DNA of 45,148 bases from DASZCR01 sp035942915 (GCA_035942915.1 DASZCR010000091.1:1-45148); one strand, 5' to 3'. Counted from the stretch's first letter, positions 25,163 to 33,547 are shown. Translations and numbers: made by a program. The notes: generated by a model not told the origin, from the sequence alone.

Positions 25163-26572
25163 ATGAACTTATACGAACGCATTCCTAACAACGTGAATCT
25201 GTCGCAGGACAAGCGCCTTCAGAGGGCGTTGGAGAAGTGGCTGCCAAACTATCTCGATTGGTGGCGCGAGATGGGGCCGGACGGTTTTCAGGATAAGGAG
25301 GTCTATCTGCGGACGGCCGTCGGCGTGGATGCCGAGGGCTGGGCGCACTTCGATTACGTGAAGATGCCTGATTATCGTTGGGGCATCTTTTTGAAACCGG
25401 CCAGCGGCGATGCGCGCGTCGGCTTCGGCGACAACTACGGCGCGCCCGCCTATCAGGAAGTGCCCGGCGAGTTTCGTAACGCCTTGCGCCGCATCATCGT
25501 CACGCAGGCCGACACCGAACCGGCCTCCGTCGAGCAGCAGCGCCAACTCGGCAAGACCTGCCCGTCGCTCTACGACCTGCGCAATCTCTTTCAGGTCAAC
25601 GTCGAAGAGGGCCGACACCTCTGGGCGATGGTCTATCTGCTGCACGGCTACTTCGGGCGCGACGGCCGCGACGAGGCCGACGCGCTGCTTGAGCGGCGCA
25701 GCGGCAACCCAGACAAGCCGCGCATCCTCGAAGCCTTCAACCAGCCGTGCGATGATTGGCTCAACTTCTTCTGCTTCACGATGTTCACAGACCGCGACGG
25801 CAAGTATCAACTGTCGGCGCTCGCCGAGTCGGGCTTCGAGCCGCTGGCGCGCACCTGCCAGTTCATGCTCACGGAGGAGGCGCATCATCTCTTCGTCGGC
25901 GAGACGGGCGTCGGCCGCGTCGTCCGCCGCACGGCGCAGTTGATGAAGGAGGCGGGCGAGTCGGGCGACGTGCGCGAACTCGGCGGCATCCCGCTCGACA
26001 TCATCCAACGCTACATCAATTTCTGGTACAGCTACTCGCTCGACCTCTTTGGTGGCGAGATAAGCTCGAACTCCTCCGACTTCTTTGCCGCCGGACTCAA
26101 AGGCCGCTACAAGGAGCACGAGCAGTACACAGACCACGTCGCCGCCAACGACACTTTCTCGCTGACGGTCGTCGAGGACGGGCGTCTGACGACGCGTGAA
26201 GTGCCTCTACGCAACGCCTTGAACGAGGTGCTGCGCGGCGAGTACGTCCGCGACTGCGAGCGCGCCATGACGCGCTGGAACAAGTATCTCGCCGAAGAGG
26301 GCGTCGAGGCGCGTCTCTATCTGCCGAGCACGCGCTTTCATCGCCACGTCGGCGAGTTCGCCGGTCATCACTTCGACATCGAAGGCAATCTCATCTCGGA
26401 GTCGGAATTCAACGCGCGCAAGTCCGAGTGGCTACCGTCTCTGGAAGACCGCGAGTACGTGCGTAGCCTGATGCACCCGGTCACCGAACCCGGCCAGATT
26501 GCCAACTGGATTGCCCCGCCCGCCGCAGGCATCAAGGGCAAGCCGTTCGAGTTCGAGTACGTCCGACTGTAA
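25163..26572 (+). CDS. boxB: Benzoyl-CoA 2,3-epoxidase, oxygenase subunit
   Basis: The 469-residue soluble di-iron protein matches BoxB, which epoxidises the ring of benzoyl-CoA with O2 and electrons from BoxA. Candidate iron ligands are visible in the ferritin-like four-helix bundle: Glu119, Glu149 and His152 (NVEEGRH), Asp210 (MFTDRDGK), and Glu239 and His242 (LTEEAHH). The MFTDRDGKYQLSALAESGFEPL segment is characteristic. The start at 25163 follows AGAGGAG by four bases. It forms a unit with boxC; the reductase partner BoxA must be elsewhere or be replaced by another reductase. Confidence 0.93.
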   Translation: MNLYERIPNNVNLSQDKRLQRALEKWLPNYLDWWREMGPDGFQDKEVYLRTAVGVDAEGWAHFDYVKMPDYRWGIFLKPASGDARVGFGDNYGAPAYQEVPGEFRNALRRIIVTQADTEPASVEQQRQLGKTCPSLYDLRNLFQVNVEEGRHLWAMVYLLHGYFGRDGRDEADALLERRSGNPDKPRILEAFNQPCDDWLNFFCFTMFTDRDGKYQLSALAESGFEPLARTCQFMLTEEAHHLFVGETGVGRVVRRTAQLMKEAGESGDVRELGGIPLDIIQRYINFWYSYSLDLFGGEISSNSSDFFAAGLKGRYKEHEQYTDHVAANDTFSLTVVEDGRLTTREVPLRNALNEVLRGEYVRDCERAMTRWNKYLAEEGVEARLYLPSTRFHRHVGEFAGHHFDIEGNLISESEFNARKSEWLPSLEDREYVRSLMHPVTEPGQIANWIAPPAAGIKGKPFEFEYVRL

Positions 26573-26573
26573 G

Positions 26574-26657
26574 AATTGATTCGTTGATTCAACGGCTCAT
26601 TGACTCATTGATTCATTGATTCATTGAGCCGCCGGGCCGTTGAATCAATCAACCGAT
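26574..26657. repeat. Inverted repeat with CATTGATT octamers
   Basis: The outer arms TTGATTCAACGGC (26584-26596) and GCCGTTGAATCAA (26636-26648) are perfectly complementary. An alternative inner pair CGGCTCA/TGAGCCG encloses CATTGACT, CATTGATT, CATTGATT, CATTGAG in eight-base period. The two pairings overlap, so they are mutually exclusive. It lies between boxB and the TetR start. Confidence 0.8.
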
Positions 26658-26663
26658 GAGACG

Positions 26664-27359
26664 ATGAGTCAATCTCTCCGCTACGACCGCAAGTTGGAGT
26701 TCATCCTGCGCACGGCGGCGCGCATCTTCGCCGAGAAGGGCTATCACCCGACCTCGATGCGCGACATCTCGCGCGAGACGCAGGTGAGCCTCGCCGGTCT
26801 TTATTACTACTGCAAGTCGAAAGAGGAACTTCTTTTTCTCATTCAGGATAACTGCTTCGGGCGCGTGCTCGAACGTCTCGAAGAGCGCCTTGCAGAGACA
26901 CGCGAGCCGGTCGCGCGCCTGCGCCTCGTCGTCGAAAACCATCTCTCGTTTTTCGCCGCCAACATGGCCGAGATGAAGGTGCTCTCGCACGAGGCCGACT
27001 CGCTTGCAGGCGAGATGCACGAACACGTCTCCGGCCAGAAGCAGCAATACACGCGACTCGTCCGCCGCATCCTTCAGGAAGCGCAACAGCAGCAACAGGC
27101 GAGCCATCCGTCCGCGCCGAAAATCGACCTGACGGTTGCCACCTACGCGCTCTTCGGCATGATGAACTGGATTTATAATTGGTACGACCCGCGCGGCAAG
27201 CTCTCCGTCCACGACCTCGTCGATAACGTCACGCGCCTCTTCCTCTCCGGCTTTATGCCCGGCGCGAAAGGCGGCGAGCTGTCGCCTCTGCCGAGCGGTT
27301 CGACCGTCGAGGCCGAGCGCCTGAGCGTCTGGCGCGCGCCCCGTGAGAGTTCTCTCTAG
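26664..27359 (+). CDS. TetR-family regulator, probably of the aromatic-CoA genes
   Basis: The 231-residue protein has a TetR_N domain at about residues 6-60 (helix-turn-helix TSMRDISRETQVSLAGLYYYCKSKEEL) and a helical ligand domain with a Gln-run near 140. Similar regulators control acyl-CoA and aryl-CoA catabolic operons and respond to CoA thioesters. Position directly after boxB and a GAACG/CGTTC palindrome over the boxC promoter suggest it represses boxCB; this link is inferred. The start at 26664 is the first ATG in frame after the inverted repeat; a TTG at 26640 inside the repeat is less likely. The ribosome site is weak. Confidence 0.85.
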   Translation: MSQSLRYDRKLEFILRTAARIFAEKGYHPTSMRDISRETQVSLAGLYYYCKSKEELLFLIQDNCFGRVLERLEERLAETREPVARLRLVVENHLSFFAANMAEMKVLSHEADSLAGEMHEHVSGQKQQYTRLVRRILQEAQQQQQASHPSAPKIDLTVATYALFGMMNWIYNWYDPRGKLSVHDLVDNVTRLFLSGFMPGAKGGELSPLPSGSTVEAERLSVWRAPRESSL

Positions 27360-27376
27360 CGCGGAGCACGAACGCG

Positions 27377-28279
27377 ATGGCTTCAGCAGACGAGACGCGC
27401 GCGACGGAGACGACCGACGCGGCAGACTCGTATCGCGGGCGGCTCGCGCCTTCGCCGACCGGCCTGCTCCACCTCGGCCACGCGCAGACATTCCTGAAGG
27501 CCGAAGAGCGTGCGCGTGCGGCGCGCGGCACGCTCATCCTGCGTAACGAAGACCTCGACCCGCAACGCTCGCGCGCAGAGTTCGTCGCCGCCATGATTGA
27601 AGACTTGCGCTGGCTCGGCCTCGAATGGCAAGAGGGGCCGGACGTGGGCGGCAGTTGCGCGCCCTACTCGCAAAGCGAACGTCGCAACTTCTATCTCGCG
27701 GCGTGGCGCAGGCTCGTCGCTGAAGGCTGGGTCTATCCCTGCACCTGTACGCGCAAAGACCTCGCGCGCGCCGCGCAAGCGCCGCACGAAGGCGCGCGGG
27801 CTGACGAAAACGACGAACCGCTCTACCCCGGCACGTGCCGTCCGCATCGGGGCGCGCAACCGACTCCGCCCGCCAGCCCGCGCGGGCTGAACTGGCGCTT
27901 TCGCGTGCCTGACGGCGAGCGCATCCGCTTTCAAGACCTGCGGCAAGGCGCTCAAGCTTTCACGGCCGGTTCTGACTTCGGCGACTTCCTCGTCTGGCGT
28001 CGCGACGACGTGCCCTCTTATCAACTCGCCGTCGTCTGCGACGATGCGCTGATGCACATCACGGAAGTCGTGCGCGGCGCAGACCTCCTCAAGTCAACGG
28101 CGCGCCAGATATTGCTGCAACGCGCGCTCGGCCACGCGACGCCCCGCTACTACCACTGCGACCTCGTCACGGACGAACGCGGCCTGCGTCTCTCGAAGCG
28201 CCACGACGCGCTCAGTCTGCGCGCCCTGCGCTCCTCCGGCGTCTCGCCCGCACAACTGCGCGCGCAGCTCAAACTTTAG
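27377..28279 (+). CDS. gluQ: Glutamyl-Q tRNA(Asp) synthetase
   Basis: The 300-residue protein is a truncated GluRS-like class I synthetase. It transfers glutamate to queuosine at position 34 of tRNA-Asp. It has APSPTGLLHLGHAQ (HIGH-like motif), a zinc-binding CxC...YPGTC set (PCTCTRKD and YPGTCRPH) and LSKRHDA in place of KMSKS; the anticodon-binding domain is absent, as expected for GluQ. It follows the TetR gene by 17 bp and is cotranscribed by position, but it has no obvious link to aromatic degradation. Confidence 0.93.
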   Translation: MASADETRATETTDAADSYRGRLAPSPTGLLHLGHAQTFLKAEERARAARGTLILRNEDLDPQRSRAEFVAAMIEDLRWLGLEWQEGPDVGGSCAPYSQSERRNFYLAAWRRLVAEGWVYPCTCTRKDLARAAQAPHEGARADENDEPLYPGTCRPHRGAQPTPPASPRGLNWRFRVPDGERIRFQDLRQGAQAFTAGSDFGDFLVWRRDDVPSYQLAVVCDDALMHITEVVRGADLLKSTARQILLQRALGHATPRYYHCDLVTDERGLRLSKRHDALSLRALRSSGVSPAQLRAQLKL

Positions 28280-28368
28280 CCCTGCTCTCTTGTTGAAACG
28301 CACGCCGCAGATGTGTTCATATGTCGTCAGCGAAAACGTAATCATTCACACCGGAGCGAAGCTTTCAG

Positions 28369-29205
28369 ATGACTCAAGCAGAGACGACATCTCAGGCGAC
28401 GGAAGCGGGCAGCAACACTCTCGTCGGGTATCGCGTGGAGGAGGGCGTCGCTGTGCTGACGCTCAACGACCCGCCTGCGAACACCTACAGCTACGCGATG
28501 ATGCAGCAACTCGACACCTGCATCCTGCGCGCACGTATGGATGAGGACGTGCAAGTCATCGTCATCACGGGCGCGGGCGAGAAGTTCTTCTGCGCGGGCG
28601 CTGATATCAGGATGCTGACCGAGGCGACGCCGACCTTCAAATACTACTTCTGCCTTCACGCCAACGAGACGCTCTCGCGCCTCGAACAGACGCCGAAACT
28701 CGTCATTGCCGCCATCAACGGCCACTGCGTCGGCGGCGGTCTCGAAGTGGCGATGGCGGCCGACCTGCGTCTGGCGCGTCGCGGGGCGGGCAAGATGGGA
28801 CTGCCGGAAGTCTCTCTCGGCGTCTTGCCGGGGACGGGTGGGACGCAGCGTCTCGTCCGCATCGTCGGCAAGTCGCGCGCAATTGAACTGATGGCATCCG
28901 GCGAGCTCTTCGACTTCGAGCGCGGCGCCGAACTCGGCCTCGTCAACCAACTCTTCGACGCCGCGACGAGCGACGCCTTCAGCGAACAGGTCATGGCCTA
29001 CGCGCGCCGTTTCACGACGCCTGAGAAGGCCGCCCGCGCCGTCGGCCGCATCAAGCGCAGCGTCCAGACCGGCGCGGAAATCCCCTTCGAGTCCGCCCTC
29101 GCACTGGAACGCGAACTCCAACAACTGCTCTTCCAATCCGAGGACGCGCGCGAAGGACTCGACGCCTACGTCAACAAGCGCAAACCTCAATTCACAGGAA
29201 GGTGA
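28369..29205 (+). CDS. Enoyl-CoA hydratase with both catalytic glutamates
   Basis: The 278-residue crotonase has the CAGADIRML oxyanion segment. Both acids of a true hydratase are present: Glu in GGGLEVAM and Glu in LPEVSLG, followed by PGTGGTQRL. It would add water to a 2-enoyl-CoA. It is therefore the likely beta-oxidation hydratase of the island, unlike the next two crotonases, which lack these residues. The ATG at 28369 has a GGAG ten bases upstream. The stop TGA is part of the first unit of repeat array 5. The 89-bp gap upstream may hold its own promoter, but no convincing elements were seen. Confidence 0.9.
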   Translation: MTQAETTSQATEAGSNTLVGYRVEEGVAVLTLNDPPANTYSYAMMQQLDTCILRARMDEDVQVIVITGAGEKFFCAGADIRMLTEATPTFKYYFCLHANETLSRLEQTPKLVIAAINGHCVGGGLEVAMAADLRLARRGAGKMGLPEVSLGVLPGTGGTQRLVRIVGKSRAIELMASGELFDFERGAELGLVNQLFDAATSDAFSEQVMAYARRFTTPEKAARAVGRIKRSVQTGAEIPFESALALERELQQLLFQSEDAREGLDAYVNKRKPQFTGR

Positions 29206-29284
29206 TGGGTGATGGGTGATAAGTGATAGGATAAAACCTGTCTTTGTCTTATCACTCATCACCCATCACTCATCACCCATCACT
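29202..29284. repeat. Heptad inverted-repeat array 5
   Basis: Four left units, a core GATAAAACCTGTCTTTG and five right units (TATCACT, CATCACC types) fill the junction. The upstream stop (29203-29205) is inside the first unit; the next ATG follows the array by six bases with no ribosome site. Confidence 0.93.
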
Positions 29285-29290
29285 TATCTT

Positions 29291-30073
29291 ATGTACGACA
29301 ACATCAAAGTCACTTTCGATTCCGGTATCGTGACCGTGACGCTCGATAGGCCGGAGAAGTTGAACGCGTTCGCAGGGCACATGCGGCGCGATTTGGCGGA
29401 GGCGTTGGAGACGGCGGCGACCAACGCGGCGGCGCGCGTCGTCGTCGTGCGCGGCGCGGGGCGCGCCTTCTGCGCGGGCGCGGACGTGAAGTACATGGCC
29501 GAGTTGATGGAGCGCGACGACGTGGAGGAGTTCAAGCGCCTGCTTGGCGCGGGGCGGCGCGTCCTAACGGCCATCCGGCAGATGACGAAACCCGTCCTCG
29601 CGTCCATCAACGGCGCGGCCTACGGCGCGGGCTTCAATCTCGCCCTCGCCTGCGACATTCGCATCGCCTCCGAGTCGGCTACCTTCAGCCAATCGTTCGT
29701 CAAGGTCGGGCTGCATCCTGACTGGGGCGGCACCTATTTTCTGCCGCGCGTCGTCCCGTCGAACATCGCCTGCGAGATGTTCTTTCTCGGCGAAGCCTTC
29801 GACGCGCAACGCGCGCTCCATTTCGGCTTCGTCAATCGCGTCGTGCCCGATGCCGAATTGGAAGCTGAGACGCGACGCATGGCCGAGCGACTGCGCGACG
29901 CGCCGCGTGCCTCGGTCGCCGCCGCCAAAGGCGCTGTTTACATGAGCGAGGTGAACAACCTCGAACGCATGATTCAGTATGAGACGGAGGCGCAGATACA
30001 GTGTTTCCAATCGCGCGAGGCGAGAGAGCGCGTGCGCGCCTTTCTGGAACGACGCGAGCCGCGCCGCGCGTAG
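29291..30073 (+). CDS. Crotonase-superfamily protein lacking the hydratase glutamates (isomerase-like)
   Basis: The 260-residue protein keeps the CAGADVKYM oxyanion segment and a GAAYGAGFNLA helix, but has Asn where hydratases have the first Glu and Phe at the second Glu position. An Asp is present further on in LHPDWGG, as in PaaG- or dienoyl-CoA-isomerase-like members. It is therefore more likely an enoyl-CoA isomerase or C-C hydrolase than a hydratase. It starts six bases after array 5 (CTTATG, no Shine-Dalgarno), and is followed 19 bp later by the SDR gene. Confidence 0.85.
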   Translation: MYDNIKVTFDSGIVTVTLDRPEKLNAFAGHMRRDLAEALETAATNAAARVVVVRGAGRAFCAGADVKYMAELMERDDVEEFKRLLGAGRRVLTAIRQMTKPVLASINGAAYGAGFNLALACDIRIASESATFSQSFVKVGLHPDWGGTYFLPRVVPSNIACEMFFLGEAFDAQRALHFGFVNRVVPDAELEAETRRMAERLRDAPRASVAAAKGAVYMSEVNNLERMIQYETEAQIQCFQSREARERVRAFLERREPRRA

Positions 30074-30092
30074 CGAAAGTCTCTGCGGATTT

Positions 30093-30881
30093 ATGAAACT
30101 CGACGGGAGGACGGCTTTGATTACGGGCGGCGGGCGCGGCATCGGTCGCGCCGTCGCCTTAGCCTTCGCGCGCGAGGGCGCACGCGCCATTGTCGTCGTT
30201 TCGCGTACCGTCTCGGAGATTGAACAGGTGGCGCGCGAGATTCGTGAGGAGTGCCGCGTGGAGGCCGCGCACTTCGCCTGCGACGTGTCGAACGCAGACG
30301 GCGTGGAGCGCGCTTACGCGGCCGCCTCGCAGTTCTTCGGCGGCCACGGCGCAGACATCCTCGTCAACAACGCGGGCATCGCCGAGAGCGCGCCCATCAC
30401 GAAGACGAGCGGCGACCTCTGGCAGCGTCATCTGTCGATAAATTTGTCGGGCACTTTCTACTTCATGAGAGCCGCGCTCCCGTCAATGATGCAGCGCGGG
30501 TGGGGGCGCATCATCAACGTCGCTTCCATCGCGGGCAAGACGGGCGCACCCTACATCGCCGCCTACACGGCCTCGAAGCACGGCGTCGTCGGACTGACGC
30601 GCGCGGCCGCGAGCGAAGTGGCCGCGAAGGGCATCACGGTCAACGCCGTCTGTCCCGGCTACGTGGAGACCGAGATGACGACGCGCGCCGTCGAGAAGAT
30701 TACGGAGAAGACCGGCCGGAGCGCTGAGGAGGCGCTCGAAGCCCTGCGCCGGATGAGTCCGCAGAACCGTCTGGTGACGCCGGAAGAGGTCGCCGCGCTG
30801 GCCGTCCTTCTCGCCTCCGACGAGGCACGCGGCATCAACGGTCAAGCCATCAACGTCGATGGCGGCAGCGTGCTCTACTGA
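30093..30881 (+). CDS. SDR-family oxidoreductase (3-hydroxyacyl-CoA dehydrogenase-like)
   Basis: The 262-residue classical short-chain dehydrogenase has TGGGRGIG (11-18) for NAD(P) binding, NNAG (about 89-92), a catalytic Ser in NVASIAG, and the YTASK motif. In this setting the likely role is oxidation of a 3-hydroxyacyl-CoA formed by the neighbouring hydratase; FabG-like keto reduction is the alternative. The start at 30093 is chosen because the Rossmann strand begins there, although the frame is open upstream. It is followed nine bases later by the Rid-family gene, so the two are tightly coupled. Confidence 0.9.
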   Translation: MKLDGRTALITGGGRGIGRAVALAFAREGARAIVVVSRTVSEIEQVAREIREECRVEAAHFACDVSNADGVERAYAAASQFFGGHGADILVNNAGIAESAPITKTSGDLWQRHLSINLSGTFYFMRAALPSMMQRGWGRIINVASIAGKTGAPYIAAYTASKHGVVGLTRAAASEVAAKGITVNAVCPGYVETEMTTRAVEKITEKTGRSAEEALEALRRMSPQNRLVTPEEVAALAVLLASDEARGINGQAINVDGGSVLY

Positions 30882-30889
30882 GAATCGAA

Positions 30890-31297
30890 ATGGCACTGGA
30901 ATTCATCAACCCGGAATGTCTGGGACGCCCGCGCGGCTACTCGAACGGCGTGCTCGCGCCGCCGGGCGCGCGGCTGCTGTTCGTCGCCGGTCAAATCGGT
31001 TGGGACGAGCGGCAGAAGCTGGTCGGAGAGGATTTCGTCGAACAGTTCGAGCGCGCTCTCTTAAACGTGCTCACGGTCATCCGCGAGGCCGGAGGCGAGC
31101 CTGACACACTCGCGCGCCTCGTCATCTACGTCACGGACAAACGCGAGTACGCCGCGCGCACAACAGAGGTGGGCGCGCGTTGGCGCGCACTGATGGGGCG
31201 ACACTTCCCCGCCATCGCCCTCGTCGAGGTCAAGAGCCTCCTCGAAGACGGCGCCAAGGTCGAACTGGAAGCCGTCGCCGTCATAACTGATAGGTGA
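30890..31297 (+). CDS. Rid-family (YjgF) protein lacking the catalytic arginine
   Basis: The 135-residue protein has the chorismate-mutase-like Rid fold, with an AGQIGWD strand, a helix EQFERALLNVLTVIREAG and the end strand KVELEAVAV. In the FPAxxxVEV segment (106-114) the residue matching Arg105 of E. coli RidA is Ile109, so it is not a canonical RidA imine deaminase. Rid proteins occur in several amino-aromatic pathways (for example 2-aminomuconate deaminase). Here it could act on the enamine produced from 2-aminobenzoyl-CoA; this is inference. The last codons (Thr-Asp-Arg) and the stop are encoded by array 6. Confidence 0.85.
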   Translation: MALEFINPECLGRPRGYSNGVLAPPGARLLFVAGQIGWDERQKLVGEDFVEQFERALLNVLTVIREAGGEPDTLARLVIYVTDKREYAARTTEVGARWRALMGRHFPAIALVEVKSLLEDGAKVELEAVAVITDR

Positions 31298-31390
31298 TAA
31301 GTGATAGGTGATAAGTGATAAGTGATAAGTGATAGGTGATAGGAGAAAGACTGTTCTTGTCCTATCACCTATCACCTATCACCCATCACT
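31287..31390. repeat. Heptad inverted-repeat array 6
   Basis: Eight left units (the first CTGATAG), a core GAGAAAGACTGTTCTTG and four right units fill the gap. The Rid stop codon (31295-31297) is in the second unit. The next ATG follows CCTTTTCTT with no ribosome site. Confidence 0.93.
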
Positions 31391-31399
31391 CCTTTTCTT

Positions 31400-32206
31400 A
31401 TGATTGAACCGAAAAGTTTTCTCTACGAGGTGCGCGAGTCGGTCGCGTATTTGACGTTGAACCGACCGGAGCGTTTGAACGCTTTGACGTTCGAGGTCTA
31501 CCGTGAGTTGACGGAGACGTTCGCGGCGTTGCGCGCGGAGGAGGATGTGCGCGCCGTCGTCTTGACGGGCACGGGGCGCGCCTTCTGCACCGGCGGCGAC
31601 GTGCGCGATATCATCGGCGAGTTGCAGGGGCGCGACATGGCCGGGTTGCTTGAGTTCACGCGCATGACCTGTGAGTTGGTGCGCAACATCAGGCTGCTGC
31701 GCAAGCCCGTCATCGCCAGCCTCAATGGCACGACGGCGGGCGCGGGCGCGTGCATCGCGCTCGCTTCAGACCTGAGAATCGCGAGCACGGAAGCGCGCAT
31801 CGCCTTCCTCTTTGTGCGCGTCGGCCTCTCCGGCGCAGACATGGGTGCAGCGCACCTGCTGCCGCGCGTCGTCGGACTCTCGAAAGCCACCGAGTTGCTC
31901 TACACGGGCGATTTCATCACGGCCGCAGAGGCGGAAAGAATCGGCCTCTACAACCGCGTCGTCGCTCCCACAGAACTCGAAGCCGAGACGCGCACACTTG
32001 CCGAGCGACTCGCGCGCGGCCCCGCCTTCGGCCTCGCGATGACCAAAGAGATGCTCGACCGCGAGTTGGATGTCAGCCTCGACACCGCTCTCGAATGGGA
32101 AGCACAGGCGCAGGCCGTCTGCATGCAACATCCAGACTATCAGGAAGCCTACCGCGCCTTCATCGACAAGCGCGAGCCGAATTTCAGTAAGCGGAGTGAT
32201 AGGTGA
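31400..32206 (+). CDS. Crotonase-superfamily protein lacking the hydratase glutamates (ring-opening or isomerase candidate)
   Basis: The 268-residue protein has the CTGGDVRDI oxyanion segment, but Cys stands in place of the first catalytic Glu (GAGACIALASD) and Phe near the second (FLFVRVGL). An Asp in GADMGAAHLLPR is in a position used by other crotonases such as isomerases or C-C hydrolases. In the island it may cleave or isomerise the dearomatised ring; which reaction cannot be told. The C-terminal Arg-Ser-Asp-Arg and the TGA stop come from repeat array 7. The start ATG follows array 6 without a Shine-Dalgarno. Confidence 0.85.
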   Translation: MIEPKSFLYEVRESVAYLTLNRPERLNALTFEVYRELTETFAALRAEEDVRAVVLTGTGRAFCTGGDVRDIIGELQGRDMAGLLEFTRMTCELVRNIRLLRKPVIASLNGTTAGAGACIALASDLRIASTEARIAFLFVRVGLSGADMGAAHLLPRVVGLSKATELLYTGDFITAAEAERIGLYNRVVAPTELEAETRTLAERLARGPAFGLAMTKEMLDRELDVSLDTALEWEAQAQAVCMQHPDYQEAYRAFIDKREPNFSKRSDR

Positions 32207-32288
32207 TAGGAAAGGAGTGATAGGTGATAGGTGATGGGTGATAAGAGAAAGGCTGTTTCTTATCCCCCATCACCTATCACCTATCACT
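32196..32288. repeat. Heptad inverted-repeat array 7
   Basis: Two left units, GAAAGGA, four more left units, a core GAGAAAGGCTGTTTCTTATCCCC and three right units. The stop of the upstream crotonase (32204-32206) is in the second unit. The acyl-CoA dehydrogenase ATG follows ten bases after the array. Confidence 0.93.
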
Positions 32289-32297
32289 ATAAGAATT

Positions 32298-33497
32298 ATG
32301 TCTGACCGTTTTATCGAGGAGCTTCCGTTTTTCGACGACGAGCATGTGCGTCTGTCGAGGAGCGTGGCGAACTTCGCGGCGCATGAGGTTGAGCCGCGCG
32401 CGGCCGGAGAGGAAGAGGGCGACGCGGGCGAACACCTGCGCGAGTTGTTGCGGCTGCTGGCGCAGGCAGACCTTCTGCAATACTCGGTCGCGGCCGAGAC
32501 GGCGGCGGTCGGGGCGGGCGGCCAGTCGCTTGATGCGCGCTCGCTCTGTCTGGTGCGCGAGTCGCTCTCCTATTCGTCTGCGCTCGCAGACCTCGCCTTC
32601 GTCATGCAGGGGCTTGGCACCTACCCGGTTGCGCTCGCTGCGCCCGAACACCTGCGCGAATTCTGGCTCACGCGCGCACGCGCGGGACGCGCCGTCGCCG
32701 CCTTCGCCCTCACCGAACCGGAAGCCGGGTCGGATGTCGCCTCCATCCAGACCAACGCCCGGCGCGAGGGCGACGGCTACGTCATCAACGGACACAAGTG
32801 CTTCATCTCGAACGCGGGCGTCGCAGACTTCTACACTATCTTCGCCCGCACGGGCACGAGTCCCGACGGACGCGCGGAGTTGTCTGCCTTCGTCGTCGGC
32901 GCGCGCATGCCGGGCTTGCGCGTGAGCGAGCGCACGCGTCTGATTGCGCCGCATCCGGTCGGCGAGGTTGTGTTTGAGAATCTGCGCGTGCCCCTGCAAG
33001 ACCGCCTCGGCGAAGAAGGCGACGGCTTCCGGCTCGCCATGCAGACGATGGACATGTTCCGCGCCAGCGTCGGCGCGGCGGCCTGCGGCATGGCACGTCG
33101 CGCGCTCGACGAGGCGTTGCGCTACGCCAAAAACCGCAAGCAGTTCGGGCGGCCGCTCGCCGAACATCAACTGATACAGAGCAAGCTGGCCTTGATGCAG
33201 ACCGAGTTGGACGCCGCACGCCTGCTCGTCTATCGCGCGGCCTACGTGAAGGACGGCGGCGCGGGCGCAGCCGTCGGGCGCGGGCATCTGACGCGCACGG
33301 CCAGCGAGGCTAAGCTGTTTGCGACTGAGGCGGCGTGGCGCATCATCGACGAGGCCGTGCAGATACACGGCGGCAACGGCGTCCGTCACGGCTCGGTCGT
33401 CGAACGCCTCCTGCGCGACGTGCGCGCCCTGCGCATCTATGAAGGTACGTCCGAGATTCAAAAGCTCATCATCGCCGGTCAACTTTTAAGAGAGTAG
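32298..33497 (+). CDS. Acyl-CoA dehydrogenase
   Basis: The 399-residue flavoprotein has the ACAD signatures: FALTEPEAGSD (FAD and substrate binding), the FISNAG segment, the arginine-rich C-terminal helix region and the catalytic base Glu in RIYEGTSEIQ. It introduces a 2,3 double bond into a CoA ester. In the island it could oxidise the alicyclic or ring-opened CoA intermediate. The start at 32298 has no good ribosome site. The FMO gene follows 50 bp later, without a repeat array. Confidence 0.93.
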   Translation: MSDRFIEELPFFDDEHVRLSRSVANFAAHEVEPRAAGEEEGDAGEHLRELLRLLAQADLLQYSVAAETAAVGAGGQSLDARSLCLVRESLSYSSALADLAFVMQGLGTYPVALAAPEHLREFWLTRARAGRAVAAFALTEPEAGSDVASIQTNARREGDGYVINGHKCFISNAGVADFYTIFARTGTSPDGRAELSAFVVGARMPGLRVSERTRLIAPHPVGEVVFENLRVPLQDRLGEEGDGFRLAMQTMDMFRASVGAAACGMARRALDEALRYAKNRKQFGRPLAEHQLIQSKLALMQTELDAARLLVYRAAYVKDGGAGAAVGRGHLTRTASEAKLFATEAAWRIIDEAVQIHGGNGVRHGSVVERLLRDVRALRIYEGTSEIQKLIIAGQLLRE

Positions 33498-33547
33498 CTC
33501 GCTTCACGTCGAAAGCGACGAGTGGTTTTGAGATTGAATTTTAGATT

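Noticed and set aside
25169..26137. Long antisense open frame opposite boxB (and similar ones opposite the acyl-CoA dehydrogenase, CoA ligase, RND pump and topA)
   Set aside because: GC-rich sequence gives long open antisense frames. Their translations are low-complexity Arg/Ala/Gly-rich and have no family features, while the sense frames are clear enzymes.
27377..28279. Full-length glutamyl-tRNA synthetase (gltX), truncated
   Set aside because: The length, the YPGTC zinc motif and the absence of the anticodon domain are normal for GluQ, so it is not a broken gltX.
31287..31390. CRISPR array
   Set aside because: Units are only seven bases, contiguous and without spacers, and the arms are inverted; there are no cas genes.
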